64,000 nucleotides of DNA from Ligula intestinalis (lineage: Eukaryota > Platyhelminthes > Cestoda > Diphyllobothriidea > Diphyllobothriidae), in contig JAYGXS010000002.1 in assembly GCA_036362985.1 (NCBI GenBank), forward strand, positions 87,866,331-87,930,330. The letters run 5' to 3'. Both the position numbers and the translations under genes were made by a program. This document shows, one piece after another, positions 1 through 11,135 of the stretch; position 1 is the stretch's first letter; each line of letters starts with the position of its first letter. The notes under the pieces were generated by a model. It ran no database searches. It was not told the origin of the DNA and saw only the letters and a list, made by a program, of their open reading frames with translations.

Positions 1-390
1 ACCATGACCTCCACTGAGTTTTGAATGCAATATACTCGAGTTAATTTCAAGGAAAGGCATTCTTTGGGATAGCTGCTTTCCAGTTTACATGAAATACTCG
101 ATTTAGCTCCATCAGTCCTAACACTTAGAAAAAAACCTTCTTGTGGTTTTGTTCAGATTATTCTGCTACGATCACCAGGCCGCTCGCCTACGTAAACCTC
201 CATCACCACCTGCAAGAACCAACATCGTTATCATCTTTCGGATTTGAGCGTGGAATTGCAACGGCAAGTAACTAAGATTCTTAGGTAAGCATGAATCGTA
301 TGGATTTCCATACAGAAAGGGGAAGCAAGAACTGTGCGCAATATAGGTGTTTGATTGAAAGTTCCAGTGAGAATAACGTACATTTATGAT

Positions 391-470
391 TAGCGTTAGG
401 GTAAGGTTTAGGGTTAGGTTTAAGGTAAGTTTCAAAATAAGCGTTGAGTTAAGAGTTACGGGTTTGTATT
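391..470. repeat. degenerate telomere-like tract
   Basis: The plus strand has overlapping variants of GGGTTAGG and GGTTTAGGG (around 395-430), fading into GTTAAG-type variants. This looks like a decayed interstitial telomere-type repeat. A 121-residue minus-strand reading frame crosses it only because the repeat lacks stops, and it translates to an LTLNLTL-type pattern, so I do not call it a gene. Confidence 0.6.
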
Positions 471-2912
471 TTTTTACCGAACAGACTTTATCATGAGACA
501 GAACAGCAAATGGACAGCAAGATGAAGAGTTTCTCATATTTGGAAATCTACTTACCAGTAAACTCTAATAGACGAATAAATATTACAAGGACTTTTATAT
601 GAATAATGCCGCTTAGCGATTAGTGTAACCCTGGGAAAGGTGAAAATGAAAACCTTTCCTCAAGTCCATTGAAGGCAATTTCGGAGGCTCGGTAAAGAAA
701 CTTACATGAAAAAACTGAAGGAGCTTCAAAGAACAGCCTAGACCTTCAATTATTTCCAATTATGGAAGTAAATATATGCAGCAAACATACCGTTTTGAAT
801 TAATACAACCACTGATTTGCAGATGTGGACTTTATGGAGTTATCCTTTTGTATGAATTTTTTATGACTGTGCGGTGTTTATTCATAACACATCGTATCCG
901 TCAATCTATTAATGCTGCCCTTATATATGCAGCATGATCAATGTCTATTGCAAAATTTTATGAGGGCTTTGCAACTGCTTTCTCAAACTGTAGGCAAGAA
1001 CGTACTTTTCCCTAATCTGGATGAGCACAATATTTAGTTTGTAAAATTGAATTCAGTTCTAGCAGTCGGTAGCTTTCAACATAATTCGGCAGTTATGAAA
1101 CTTTTGAAAAAAGATGGAAACTCTTCCTTTAAGAATAAAATGTAAAGAATGCGTAATTTTCTATCAAATAAGTACAAGATAATTTTTTCAGCAAAATCAA
1201 TGAGAAAATGCGTAGTATTTAAGTAGCCATTTTTACAGAATCAACTTTTTCGCAGCAGTCAAAAAAACTCATCACAGAGGCGGCATCTGACTGAAAAAAA
1301 CTGAAATTGGACTGCATGATAAACAGTATTGCAACTTGACTCAATGTTGGTTTGCGAGTGATTACCAGGCTTTTTACAATTGTGGAACGTTTCATGCAGC
1401 ACTCGCCATACTGTATATGCAAAGGACGGCATCAGTAGGAGTTTTGGTAAATGTGCACACTGCCTACTACTGAATTTCTAAAAATATTTTTTGTAAAAAC
1501 GGAATAGGAACAAGAAGCCTTATTGAACTACCGGGAGGAGTACTGTTTGGTTTGACTGCCGACAGATTAATTATAGAAAAGTTAGAAATAGGTGAACTGC
1601 AAGTTTCATCGTAAGCGTATGGCTTTTCGGGTATTCATTTACTCAATTTACCCCACCTTACGATAGAATAATTTGATTTCTATTTAGCCGCATTTGTTAA
1701 AAGATCCTTTCTTGAGGTTCCAATTTACCTGGTGTCGATTATAAGGTATCAGTTCTAGCAATTATTGCTAGTAACTGTTCGTACAACCTCGGTTATAAGA
1801 ACTAATATTTCTTAAATAATTTTCCTTCAGGGCTGTTGCCTTTTGGATAGACAACAAAGGGATCAAGTCCTAAGGATCTTCTAGTGATATTGGAAAGCTT
1901 ATCCGTTTTCTCCTTTCGTGGTATATCAGTCATTTTTATAAACAATATTAAGTGTGACCAGGTAATTCTTGGTGTACAGTCATCTAAATTAGTAGTTATT
2001 GGCCGGGCAGCAAGTACTACAAATGTAACAGATTTTTGAGTTTCTGTGCTACAAACATCATAATCACTGCGCATTTTACTGACACAATCATTGATACTTA
2101 AAATAAATTAGTGGAAACTGGATTCGAGATATGGTTAAGCGTGTTCATTTTAGCCGTTTTAGGCAAATATATGGAATCCAGGCAGACATATAGATACAGA
2201 ACAACGAGTGTTGGTAGATCAGTTCTGTCATACTAATCAATGTAAAAAATTAGCACGGCTCAGACACTGAAAAACATGTTGTGAAGATCATAGGCTGGCT
2301 TATTTGCTTGTCTCTAAACGGCAACGTATGTAAAATTTAGAACAATCTGGTCAGGGGAAATCCGAGGAAAAAAATTAAATTTCATTTAATCTGAGCCTAA
2401 ATGACCTTCAATAAGGAAAATCCATGTTTATTAACAATGAATTTCATGGAGACTATTTTGAGGGTTCGACATTAACTGAACGCAGGCAATTCCTGCCACC
2501 ATTGAAGGCAGCCCTGGAATTGTTATCTTCTGACGACTTAGTAATCCTTTTATGCCCTGATTCGAAAAATAAGCCTTTGTTAAAAGAGAGAGAGGTAGGC
2601 TGAAGTGTGAAAATAAAAATCCTTACTTTTCAAGAAGAAAACGTCCTCCATTCAAAATGTATAAAATTAGGCACACAAACTCCCTACATCAGCAAATCAA
2701 AAGTTACCCATAATCGCCAATGACTGCAAGTTTCGACATCACAGATAAATGTCCTTGGAATAGACGTCAACTGTAGGCCAACGTGGGCTGCTTTAAAAAC
2801 GGCGCTAGCGTCGTGACCCCACGCACTCATGACTTCATTGTAGTTCACATAAACAAAGAGGAATAAAAATCAGTTTATAATTGGCAAAGTAGGCCAAACG
2901 ACGTATTGCAAT
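471..2912. other. unassigned AT-rich DNA
   Basis: I see no domain, tRNA-like box or recognisable repeat here. Open frames are short (under 95 codons) and have no family resemblance. Confidence 0.5.
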
Positions 2913-2986
2913 ATGGACGGATGAGTGTGTCCTCTAAAAAAGCAGGTGTACGCGTTTCTACCACTGTATATCCGTGATCAAATACC

Positions 2987-3050
2987 GGCTTGTAGCTCAA
3001 TGGTTAGGGCGTTTTATTCTGGTCAGAGAGGTTGCAAGTTGGAGGCTCAA
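2987..3050 (+). promoter_or_regulatory. tRNA-like pol III promoter of copy 1
   Basis: The A box is TGTAGCTCAATGGTTAGG (2991-3008). A decayed B box, AGTTGGAGGCTC, lies at 3037-3048 at a tRNA-like distance. No complete cloverleaf is visible, so it is a SINE head rather than a tRNA gene. Confidence 0.65.
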
Positions 3051-3074
3051 GTGTGACGACCTGGCTCTAGATAT

Positions 3075-3119
3075 GACTAACTGAAGACGGCTAATAAGCC
3101 AGAAATGTCCATCCTTGTC
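3075..3119 (+). ncRNA. hammerhead-like ribozyme, SM-alpha-like copy 1
   Basis: The core CTGAAGA (3081-3087) is followed by helix II GGCT/AGCC with loop AATA (3089-3100) and then GAA. Helix III is ATG/CAT closed by TC, with C3113 at the expected cleavage position. Helix I is GACTAA (3075-3080) against CTTGTC (3114-3119), with four pairs and two mismatches. The 10.1:11.1 position is C:A, so activity may be reduced. Confidence 0.6.
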
Positions 3120-3253
3120 TCCTTTGTCTTTGTCGGTAATATCCTTCTGCCTATATCTTTAGCTGCCTCGCGGTGGAGGCTCCAGTAACTGCTCTAATGG
3201 TAACATGGACGGACGAATGTGTCCTCTAACAGATCGGTGTACGCGTAGCTGCC

Positions 3254-5825
3254 ACGATAAAAAACTTTACATGCGAATTGAGGAAGTAGAAAAAAATGGC
3301 AGCTTAATTTGAGAAACCCTCCATACAAGTTGATTGCGCATTTTCACTAGAAATACAGGTATGGATTCCTTGTGGGCCGCCTGGGGAACGTGTAAAGCGC
3401 GCCCCTCAGGCTCACGGGCATCTGATGCTAGAGGAAAGGACAGGCGGGGCATGTCGGGGAACAAATGAGATCGAAATATTTCTGCAAAATAAAAAAGTTA
3501 CTAGGACAAGTTGGGTCGCGTACTAAAACCACGGGCGACGACATTGAAATAGACTCTAATATCATCACTTACCACCCACCCGACCAACGGCGAACGCGTG
3601 TATGTCGGGGGAGTGTGCCCTAACTTCGGGCGAGGCCATTGAGGTACACTTTCTAGTAGAACCACTAACCCAAACTAGAATAGAGGGCGAACGAGCAAAG
3701 AAGGTTGAAGATGGTGAAATTCATGCTACTTAAATTGTTAAAGTCAGCGATTATTCCCATAATTAAGTTGAAACGCCATGTTGCTTATTATACTTACCTA
3801 ATCGGTAGTGGTATGCGGTAACGTACGGAGGACCCCTCTACAGTTCAATATGATCATCCAATCCCTACCGGGTCGACAGCCGGCGTCTAGAAAACTGGAA
3901 GGTTGTGGGTAATTTAGCCTACTTAATATTTGTACGTAGGTGTTTATGAGACATGAGGTCCTTTCGAAGACCCCACATTGAAATCTTACCGAAATATATA
4001 AAATCTTCAGCAGCAACATGGTCATTTGCTTGACCCAAAATTGTGTTGACATAATCCAGTACGAAGTAGATATAGGTTAAAACAGAAATTTTTCTCAATG
4101 GTTTTGTGCACCAAATGATTGAGGCTGCGTGAAAAATCTTTGAGTACAGGTAACTTAGAATCTACGAAAAGTACTGGGCTTACCATGGATCTGAGACAAT
4201 GGGACTCGCAGAATTTAATTACCCCATAGAATTCAGATCCTCTTACTAAACTGCGTGTGGCCATTGCCCATTCATAAGACTGTATAAACTTTCCAATTAA
4301 ATATCGGCTCAGGGGTCTTAATCTTGATAGGTAAATAAAGCATGTCCTTTTGGTCTACCTGGTAGACAATGGCTATATTGTAAACTCAATGGCTGCATTT
4401 AAGATCGCACTTCGGGCGACGGCTGGGCGTTTCCTGCGCGTCGCAGAGACCGCTGCAATGCAGAAGTGAAAACCAGAGTTGCGTAAGCAGCTGCATCACG
4501 TGATTAACCTCACATTGCCGTGATAAGGATCGATAACGAACGTAACCCTCGCCTGTCCTCTCACACTTTCTCGTCCCCTCCCCATATGACTGCCTGCTGG
4601 CCTGCCCGCTGCAATTTTAATTACCCTTCACAGGTTTTCATTTTGACGTGCACTGGGTTGTTTCGCCATGCGCGTCCGCTACCCAGAAAAACAACTTATG
4701 TTTTTTTACCCATAAAATTCGGTCGCTTAGGTTAATGCTTAATCAGACGGCTTATGTTACTAATCAACAATGAGGGATCATTAAATTCTCCGAATTTCGT
4801 GGTCTTTGCCATGTTTAAATTTCTTCCGGGAAAAAAAATGCATCAGTTCAAAAGATACATCGGTGATCATAGGTTTGCCTTCGATAAATTCTCTTCAAGC
4901 CTCTGCAGTTACGCATAATTAACTAAATGACCGGGGATCCCCTTTTGAAGTTCAAAGCTATCAAAGGTATGCTAGCATGAAACGTGGGGTAGCCTGTATA
5001 AAACACTCTTTGCTGGATACGCTCGCTATTTTGTGGAATGCATTTTGTGCGTACCGGAACAGGATGGCTGGGCTATAAACTTATGTGGAAATTTGAATTC
5101 CATAGTTTTTTGTGTCAGAACTACAGGCCTCAGATTTCTGGTGGTTTGCCCAGTTTGTTGCCTTCATTTAGTCATTAAAAAGGTCTAACGTGCCTGAGGC
5201 TGCAGACTGGGAGTTGTGATGATCAGTTTGTGTGACCAAGTTTGCAGACTACACACCTGCATATATGCATGACATAATAAGATCTGGGACAGGAGCATGA
5301 AAACGAAACCTATCAGCGGGATCCAACTCTACAGCGTTGAAGAACACGGCCAGTTCAGTTAACCACGTACACGTTAAAATATAGCCCCATGATAGAGCCT
5401 TTCATTAACTGGAAACAAAAAAAACTATATTCACGAAGTTAACTCTAGCTGTTCTCTGAAAATTATGCTTGTAGAGTATTTTTGGACAACAGTAATTCAA
5501 GAAGATCTAGCGCTATGATCGGGCTTCATCACAAGGTATTTAAAAGGATCAAAAGTAGTCAGCGTGGAGAAGGTCGACCAAAAGTCGACCTCCAGGCGGT
5601 AACGAGGTCAAATACTGCCCGAGCATCGGCATCACCATTGGTTTTTTTATAATCTAGCAGGCCTACGTTGTTTAATCTCATCACATTTTCCCACCTCCAA
5701 CATATTCAGCTAGTAGATATCAGAAGTGGAATTAGGTGCGGTTGTCAAAAATGATGCACAAATCATTTGCACAAATCACGTGCGATCCATTACCAATCTT
5801 GAAATATACGAGGTTTAGAAAAAAA
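3254..5825. other. unassigned DNA
   Basis: There is no recognisable gene or repeat. Open frames are all under 90 codons and have no motifs. Confidence 0.45.
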
Positions 5826-5854
5826 ATGTGAGCGCTGGGGCAAAAAATTTATTC

Positions 5855-5897
5855 ACCTGACGTTTCGATCTCTATAGCAGATCCATCATCAGAGGCA
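5855..5897 (-). ncRNA. hammerhead-like ribozyme, PLE-1 end
   Basis: On the minus strand: CCT, CTGATGA, a helix II segment with GATC/GATC, then GAAACGTC and AGG. Helix I pairs CCT with AGG. Helix III is the 4-nt palindrome ACGT, so it would need to pair in a dimer. One extra base separates CTGATGA from helix II. Confidence 0.65.
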
Positions 5898-5995
5898 ATA
5901 GCAGAAATGGGAAAATCAAACATAGGGAAAATCAAACACAGGGAAAATCAGTATTTATATGATACACTCAACATATTACTTCACACTTTTAGCAA

Positions 5996-6676
5996 TTACC
6001 AGCTGAAAAATGTGAATAGGCGAGTTCCAGGAAGCAGTCCTGAAGTATAAGATGCGGGTGCTAGAACAAAAAGTGTAGCCAGGTCTCGTAGACTGAGTTG
6101 CAAATTGAGAATTGGCGTCATTTCTCCGTACGCTGCCGTGAGTTCGGCAATTCGCGTCTTTAAAAGTCTTTCAGTTTCGCCGACGTAGTTGCTTTGTCCA
6201 CTATTGCACCAGACCTTATATACGGCTCCGGATGTTTCTTGCCGTGGCATTGGGTCTTAACGTTTCACTAACTGACACTTTATGGTTGCTTCCGGCTTGT
6301 GTGCGACTCCGACTTCAAGTAGTGCGATAAAGTGGCAAACGGTCACCGAAACGTCTTTGCCGTATGGCATCGCTCTTCGAACTTTAGGCTCGGTGTGATT
6401 CTGTTACTCATCTGCTTCGCGCATTCACCCGTTGAAGAAGTTGAGTGGATAGCAATGTTCTCTGAAAAATGGTTGTATTAAGGCAACTATGTCCTCCGAT
6501 TCACTACAGTGTGTTTTAACACTTCGATAAAGCGTTCCTACGCGACTGCGTTTGTGGCTGCTTGAGGAGTCACTGTTAAACTTCAGTACTTGCATCATAT
6601 TTGTCGCTTTCCTGAACACCATGGTTATTAGGCCAGCACAACGGAAGCGGCAGAGGAGGGCATCAAGGAAGACCAA
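5996..6676 (-). pseudogene. PLE RT thumb, linker and partial GIY-YIG endonuclease (broken)
   Basis: Reading from 6676 downward, the first block has the FLDALLCR motif (the PLE LPFLDVL box), VFRKATN and SHKRSRVGTLYR, which are typical of the RT thumb; it stops near 6425. After frame changes, 6250-6150 encodes SGAVYKVW ... NYVGETERLLKTRIAE, the GIY-YIG core with its conserved arginine. The frame then shifts: the continuation in another frame reads VRRNDANSQFATQSTRPGYTF, so the catalytic glutamate and C-terminus are missing. It is a clear pseudogene. The overall order matches other PLE relics in this window. Confidence 0.85.
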
Positions 6677-6680
6677 CTAG

Positions 6681-6984
6681 TTTTTTGTCTTCCTCCTCCT
6701 CCCTAAATTGTATGTCCGGCAAGAAGTTTCATTCAAGGTTTCATGGATTTTCAGTAACTGACTGCCGCAAAAGCCACAGCAAGGAGCTATTGTAACTAAC
6801 TCCCCGCATCAGCCATAAACTGTTCAAATCTCAGACAACAATGAGGGCTTTGTGATGGATTTAAAGGTGTTTGACACATTGTAGCGAACAATACGCTGAA
6901 CCTTCACCTCCTTCCCTTGCCACTGAAGCCTGGACCTACTCAAGTCGGTTGGTAAGTAATGCTAGTGACCACAACGCCCGGCAG
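6681..6984. other. unassigned spacer between PLE-1 and PLE-2
   Basis: I see nothing recognisable. PLE-2 may begin anywhere from about 6930. Confidence 0.4.
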
Positions 6985-7441
6985 CTACCACACGTGCACG
7001 AGTCATGCAAAGCAACGAACCACTGGATGTAGGTGAGCAGTCTGCCGACATTTATCAGGTGCAATGTCGCGACTGTTCTGGCCATTCTACAGGGCAGACC
7101 GGGCAACGACTTAGCTCGCGAATAACGGAGCACACATGGCAATGCGGAGAGGCAACCCACTGTCCCAGATCGTTACCCACACTCTGGAAGAAGGCCACGA
7201 GTTTGAATTCTCGAACACACGGAAAATAGCACGAGCCAGTAGTAAGACGGGACGCGAACAGCCAGAGGCCTGGGTATCAGATCCTAACCCCATTAACAGG
7301 CATGTAGATATACCGCCCTGTTATTCTGCCATCCGTGCCCGTGACCAGAAACCAGCGCCCAGTTCCTCTACAAGCATGCAGGCTCCCACGTCAAGGTCAC
7401 ACGCCGTTACTCCAAGGACACGCGTAGGAGACAGATGCTAA
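6985..7441 (+). pseudogene. PLE-2 GIY-YIG endonuclease, frameshifted
   Basis: The N-terminal half in one frame (7005-7140) reads ADIYQVQCRDCSGHSTGQTG ... RITEH, in which the GIY and YIG positions are IYQV and HSTG. The second half in another frame (7140-7441) reads VTHTLEEGHEFEFSN ... SSKTGREQPEAW ... NPINRHVDIPP, carrying the conserved TGHEF-like turn, the Glu of (P)EAW and the Asn/Arg of INRH. A single frameshift near 7136 separates the halves. No RT lies directly upstream, so the copy is 5'-truncated. A 3' untranslated stretch and a hammerhead follow at 7545. Confidence 0.85.
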
Positions 7442-7544
7442 GATAGCGTCAGAATGGTCGTGGCGTGGACAGGGACCAAGCAATAACTGCCACCCCCTAC
7501 CACCCCCATTTATGCGTAGCCAACGCCTGCTGTTTTCTCCTTTA

Positions 7545-7583
7545 CTCTGACGATGGCTTCTTCTGTGGAGCCGAAAGCTCAGA
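7545..7583 (+). ncRNA. hammerhead-like ribozyme, PLE-2 end
   Basis: CTGACGA (7547-7553), one extra T, helix II GGCTTC/GGAGCC (six pairs including U-G), then GAAAGCTC (7573-7580). Helix III is the palindrome AGCT and the cleavage base is C7580. The text after it (AATAAAATAATGGTTCC) resembles that after other PLE ends here. Confidence 0.7.
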
Positions 7584-7619
7584 ATAAAATAATGGTTCCA
7601 GAGATCACTTCTTCCTCTT

Positions 7620-8470
7620 CTTTTCAGATCATTTCATGCATACCCAATGCTGCACGTACGAGTTTTGGAATTGTCGAAATACGATTTTCGACCAGGAGGA
7701 ATTTATAAAAATCGATGAGAGAGTGTCAGCAGGGTAGTCTTTACTGTAGCAGAGAGCGTTGTAGCTGCCTACATGTCGGCGGCCACAGACTGGATTTAAC
7801 CAAACAGAGAGGCAGTTCTTGATGGTTTTATGATCCACACGAAATGCGAGCATGTGCCTGGATCTCGCGCAGCGGTGGCCGATCGGTAGACAGCAAAATA
7901 GCAATTGGCGTCGCGGCGTCTCCAAGTCGTAATGTGCGGCGCAACCCGTCAGTTGGCGGGGGCGGGAGATTTCGTCGCGATCGCTAAGGCGAGCGTATCG
8001 CTACCGCCTCATGCAGATACAGCAAAGTTGGGCAACTCCGTTTTGATCCAGCACAGGAATATCGCAGCCCGTCTCAGACGCTGCAGTTACGCGACATGTG
8101 GCCCACACCCTATGGCTTCAAATACCGAATCACAAGACTACGATAAAAGGAGAATGGGAAGGAAATCATCCCATAAGTTAGGCGCATAATTTAAGACACT
8201 ATGGTATTAAGCTAAAATACTGCTCCACGTTTGCACTCGGAGCTGTACCTAGCTGCCTTCAGACAAGCGGTGCTAAGAATTGATTGACAGTTATGGCATG
8301 CAAAGACTGCTCATTGTGCTGTGGTATAAATTAAAAAGTGGGGCTTGAGGGGTGGTTCTAATTTTGCGCATCAACCTCTACCGCGGCAGTATGGCTCTTT
8401 TAACACGGTCTGCATTTATCATTTTAAAAAATGCTGTCGTTCTCCTAGCTTTGCCTGAAGATAATGTCTC
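7620..8470. other. unassigned, partly GC-rich segment
   Basis: From about 7770 to 8110 the DNA is richer in G+C and CpG than its surroundings. Two overlapping open frames of 94-98 codons on opposite strands show no family motif. It could be a repeat or a decayed exon; I cannot decide. Confidence 0.35.
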
Positions 8471-8480
8471 CTAATTCCGT

Positions 8481-8876
8481 TTGACACAAACTACTCCAGG
8501 TCTCCAAGGGAAGCAGCATTTACAAAACTTCGGACTTCCATCGGGTGTGTTATTTATGAGAAAAAGGAGACTCGATCGCTATGACAATAAGTTTATACGC
8601 GAAATCAATTCAACCCTGTTGGCTCTAGAGAACTTGGGTGCAATAAGGCCGTCTGACACGCATGGCGAGGGCACACGAAATGGCTTTGGCCCGCTTCTAT
8701 GGCTTTCCCAAAGTGCACAAGGAAGGCGCTCATGGCCGACCTATCGTATCTTTAAAAGGCACTCCAACGTACGGACTAGATAAGTGGCTGTTTTTGCGTC
8801 TCAAATTTATGACCTCTGATTTGGGGACCACGTTCCGCTCGTCAACACAATTCTTGCAGAAGCTTAAAGCGAATAA
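8481..8876 (+). pseudogene. PLE-3 RT fingers fragment, frameshifted and 3'-deleted
   Basis: One frame encodes DNKFIREINSTLLALENLGA (about 8580-8640), the PLE pre-finger helix. After a one-base shift near 8660, the next frame gives ALARFYGFPKVHKEG ... RPIVSLKGTPTYGLDKWLF and SDLGTTFRSSTQFLQKLK, which are RT motifs 1 and 2 of PLEs. At about 8876 the reading frame runs straight into PLE terminal sequence; the palm (YVDD), thumb, endonuclease and hammerhead are all absent. It is a deletion derivative. Confidence 0.85.
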
Positions 8877-8960
8877 ACGTATTGTCCCAGCGATCGAGTC
8901 CTCTTCTTCTCAATTGCTTCCTGGGACTCGCATGTTGGGTTGCATTGATAGGTTTTATTT
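8877..8960 (+). mobile_element. PLE terminal segment downstream of ribozyme, fused to PLE-3 RT
   Basis: GAATAAACGTATTGTCCCAG, CGAGTCCTCTTCTTCTCA, then TTGCTTCCTGGGACTCG. This matches the sequence that follows the hammerhead at 53.27-53.34 kb (GTCGTCTTCTTCCCAGTTAC, CTTCCTGGGACTAG). It is the conserved start of the PLE terminal repeat. Confidence 0.7.
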
Positions 8961-9169
8961 ATTTCTGAACCTGTAGAGCACGGTAAAATGAGTAATGCAG
9001 TAGGCTCATAAAAAACGTTTCATAGTCATTAAACGGTTAGGCGAATGCATCTGAACAATAATCGGTATAGAAAGCTAACTGACAGTCCAACTATAGATTT
9101 CGGTGATCTCTACCGTGTACTCCAAATAGGTTGGAACAGGGACGGTGACTTGTGCGTGATTCAGTTTTC

Positions 9170-9345
9170 AGTGATAGTACACTTGCGCGGCATCTACCGC
9201 ACTCGCTTCCCTCACTCACCTCAGGACGGTGTCAAGACAGGGTCCGACGGGTTCAAGGCAGCCCTGCCTATGCGTGCTATCACAATGCACGTAAGTTAGT
9301 TTTAAATGATAGGAGACCTGCGTGGCATCTACCGCAGCCTATTTT
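9170..9345 (+). repeat. imperfect internal direct repeat
   Basis: CGGCATCTACCGCA-type text occurs at about 9188 and again at 9322, each preceded by GATAG and GA/AC followed by a pyrimidine stretch; the spacing is about 133 bp. It probably belongs to a larger interspersed repeat whose ends I cannot set. Confidence 0.45.
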
Positions 9346-9709
9346 TCTCCACCCATTTGAACCCAGTGTATCTGTGTCAGCTTGGGGTGTGAAGGTGGGT
9401 TGAGGCAGGTCTAACTATTTAAATAAGGTTTGGATCTGAGGGCCACAGAGTCCGTCATAATACCCTCCCAAATACCGCCAGGTACATCCGCCCTTACCTT
9501 GGTTCTCCACCTCACACCTATTCTCACTTATATTCACCCCCTTAAGTCAGAGATGACGCTCTATCTCATCTAGTAGTGTGGCGCTGGATTAAAACTGCTA
9601 TAAATGAGTCAATGAATTTTGCATTTTGGACCTGGAGTGCATGCCAACGTCTCTTGGTTTTAGCTCTCTCACCTCCATCCACCAAACGTTGTGTCAGCTA
9701 CCACTTCAA

Positions 9710-10020
9710 CTGCTACAATGATAAATATGGCTAGCAACAGTAATAATACTAATGTTAATGAAGCTTTTAACACTATAGATAGCAATATGGTTCTACTAAT
9801 AATATAAAGATGCGAAGACTGCTGATACCAATAGCTCTAATACTAGGAATCATAATTTCAAGTATCAGTAAATAATGTGCTGCAATAAAAATGTAATACC
9901 GTAATAATACAGTGTAATACCATACTGCTAGTAAAACCACTACTGATAATGATGATTCAAATAAATGATACTAGCATTGGTAGTATCACTCATGCTAAAC
10001 TTTGAGTATTAAGGTTAATG
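9710..10020. repeat. degenerate AAT/ACT/GAT trinucleotide-rich tract
   Basis: The plus strand is built largely from TAATAAT, ACTACT and GATGAT-type triplets with many substitutions (for example AGTAATAATACTAATG). It is a decayed microsatellite-like region without coding signal. Confidence 0.55.
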
Positions 10021-10228
10021 AAAGTAACGCCACATCGACCAGCACCGTATGACTCCCGGCCCACGGATCAGCCATTGAACAGGCAACGCACACTGGGCGG
10101 ATGACATGGTCCTGTAAGCGGCGGTTCTTACTGCTATAAGCTCTAAATTTTAGTTAATTAGCAAAATTTCAGCCTAGGAAAGCACATGAAATCGAAGAAG
10201 TGTGTACAAATGGCATCGAAGAGCAGAC

Positions 10229-10440
10229 TTACCTTTCAGTGCGAGGTGCTTTATGACTGATCCAGGGGGAAGGGAGTCGCTTACGCTGAGATCTCTTGCG
10301 TGGTTTAAGCCGGATCCTCATCTCGGAGATGACAAGGCAATTGTCAGTCCAGCTGTGGATGGGATTTATTGAACGCGTAGGTGTTTTTATGGGAGCTGCT
10401 CTAGCAGCACAAGGTATGTAATCTGAACACACGTCGGCGT
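10229..10440 (-). pseudogene. LINE apurinic-endonuclease C-terminal fragment
   Basis: The minus-strand frame contains SWTDNCLVISEMRIRLKPRK and RSQRKRLPSPW. This resembles the end of the APE-type endonuclease domain of flatworm LINEs, where a TDHRLVISKMRIRL-type motif (the SDH box) is expected. Here His of the SDH box has become Asn-Cys, so it would be inactive. Only about 60 residues are recognisable and the reverse transcriptase is absent. The open frame extends upstream to 10642 without further similarity. The fragment ends at AAAG|GTAAGT, a consensus splice donor. Confidence 0.6.
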
Positions 10441-11135
10441 GACTTCGTGCGATTAAAGAGCCGGTTATATTGGTATGATGTAGCCGGCGGAATATTATCG
10501 CGGGATAGGCCCATGCGATGAACGAATACACAAGAGTCGTGAGGTACGACAAAGGAAGAATCAAAACATCAGAAAGCAAAATCTCTAGGCATGCAGTCCT
10601 TCCCTTGATGCATAAACCGCTAATGGGTACGTTTTTTGCCAACAGAGGTGGTCAACGGTTTGATGAGAGAGAGAAGAACAACAGCATTGGAAATAAACTT
10701 GCCCCAAAGGGGGCTGGGATGGATGAAGTTTCTGGTTATGTTTAAGGTTAGGGCACAGGCAGATTTATTGTTCCTGGAAGTTAGCCCAGTGCTACTTATA
10801 TTACTCAAGGGACATTTCGATGCCTATACTCTGCCGATACTGTAAGCAAGGTTGACTGTGAAAACCTTTTACTGCAACACATACTAACGGAAGGAACGAC
10901 GCAAACATTCTCGAAGATGCCGATCTTGAGTGATCTTAACGACAAGTATATCGTAGTTTTCATTTTCCAAGAACCCTTTATTTCTGGCATAACTGATAGA
11001 AATCTTATTAAACCCCCAAAAATGACGTAAGTTCTTCTAAACAAACAATTTTGGGACGTTTATCAGTGAAATTGTGCAAAATCAAGAAGGAATTTCAGTT
11101 GATTTTTAAAAAAGAACGCAAATATTTTCCTACAG

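Larger units (their letters stand above)
2913..3253 (+). mobile_element. SM-alpha-like tRNA-derived repeat with hammerhead, copy 1
   Basis: The order is: terminal segment A (2913-2965), tRNA-like promoter (about 2987-3050), hammerhead-like core (3075-3119), body segment B (about 3125-3200), then segment A again (3205-3253). The two A segments share ATGGACGGA, GTGTCCTCTAA and GGTGTACGCG, so the copy covers slightly more than one 292-bp unit. The same A and B sequences occur in reverse at 20.46-20.80 kb. Schistosome SM-alpha elements are known to combine a pol III promoter and a hammerhead in a repeat of a few hundred bases; I infer kinship of architecture, not of sequence. It is non-coding. 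Confidence 0.75.
5826..6680 (-). mobile_element. Penelope-like element relic PLE-1
   Basis: This is a 5'-truncated PLE on the minus strand. It starts in the reverse-transcriptase thumb near 6676, passes through the linker and the first part of a GIY-YIG endonuclease (to about 5996), and ends in a short 3' region with a hammerhead-like motif (5855-5897). PLEs are target-primed retroelements with an RT joined to a GIY-YIG nuclease, and many carry hammerheads in their terminal repeats. Confidence 0.85.

Noticed and set aside
172..537. 121-codon minus open frame with LTLNLTL repeats
   Set aside because: It is explained by the telomere-like repeat, with no other coding sign.
10441..10642. Upstream extension of the LINE fragment frame
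   Set aside because: No similarity to LINE proteins beyond the SDH-like block, so the element boundary probably lies near 10440.
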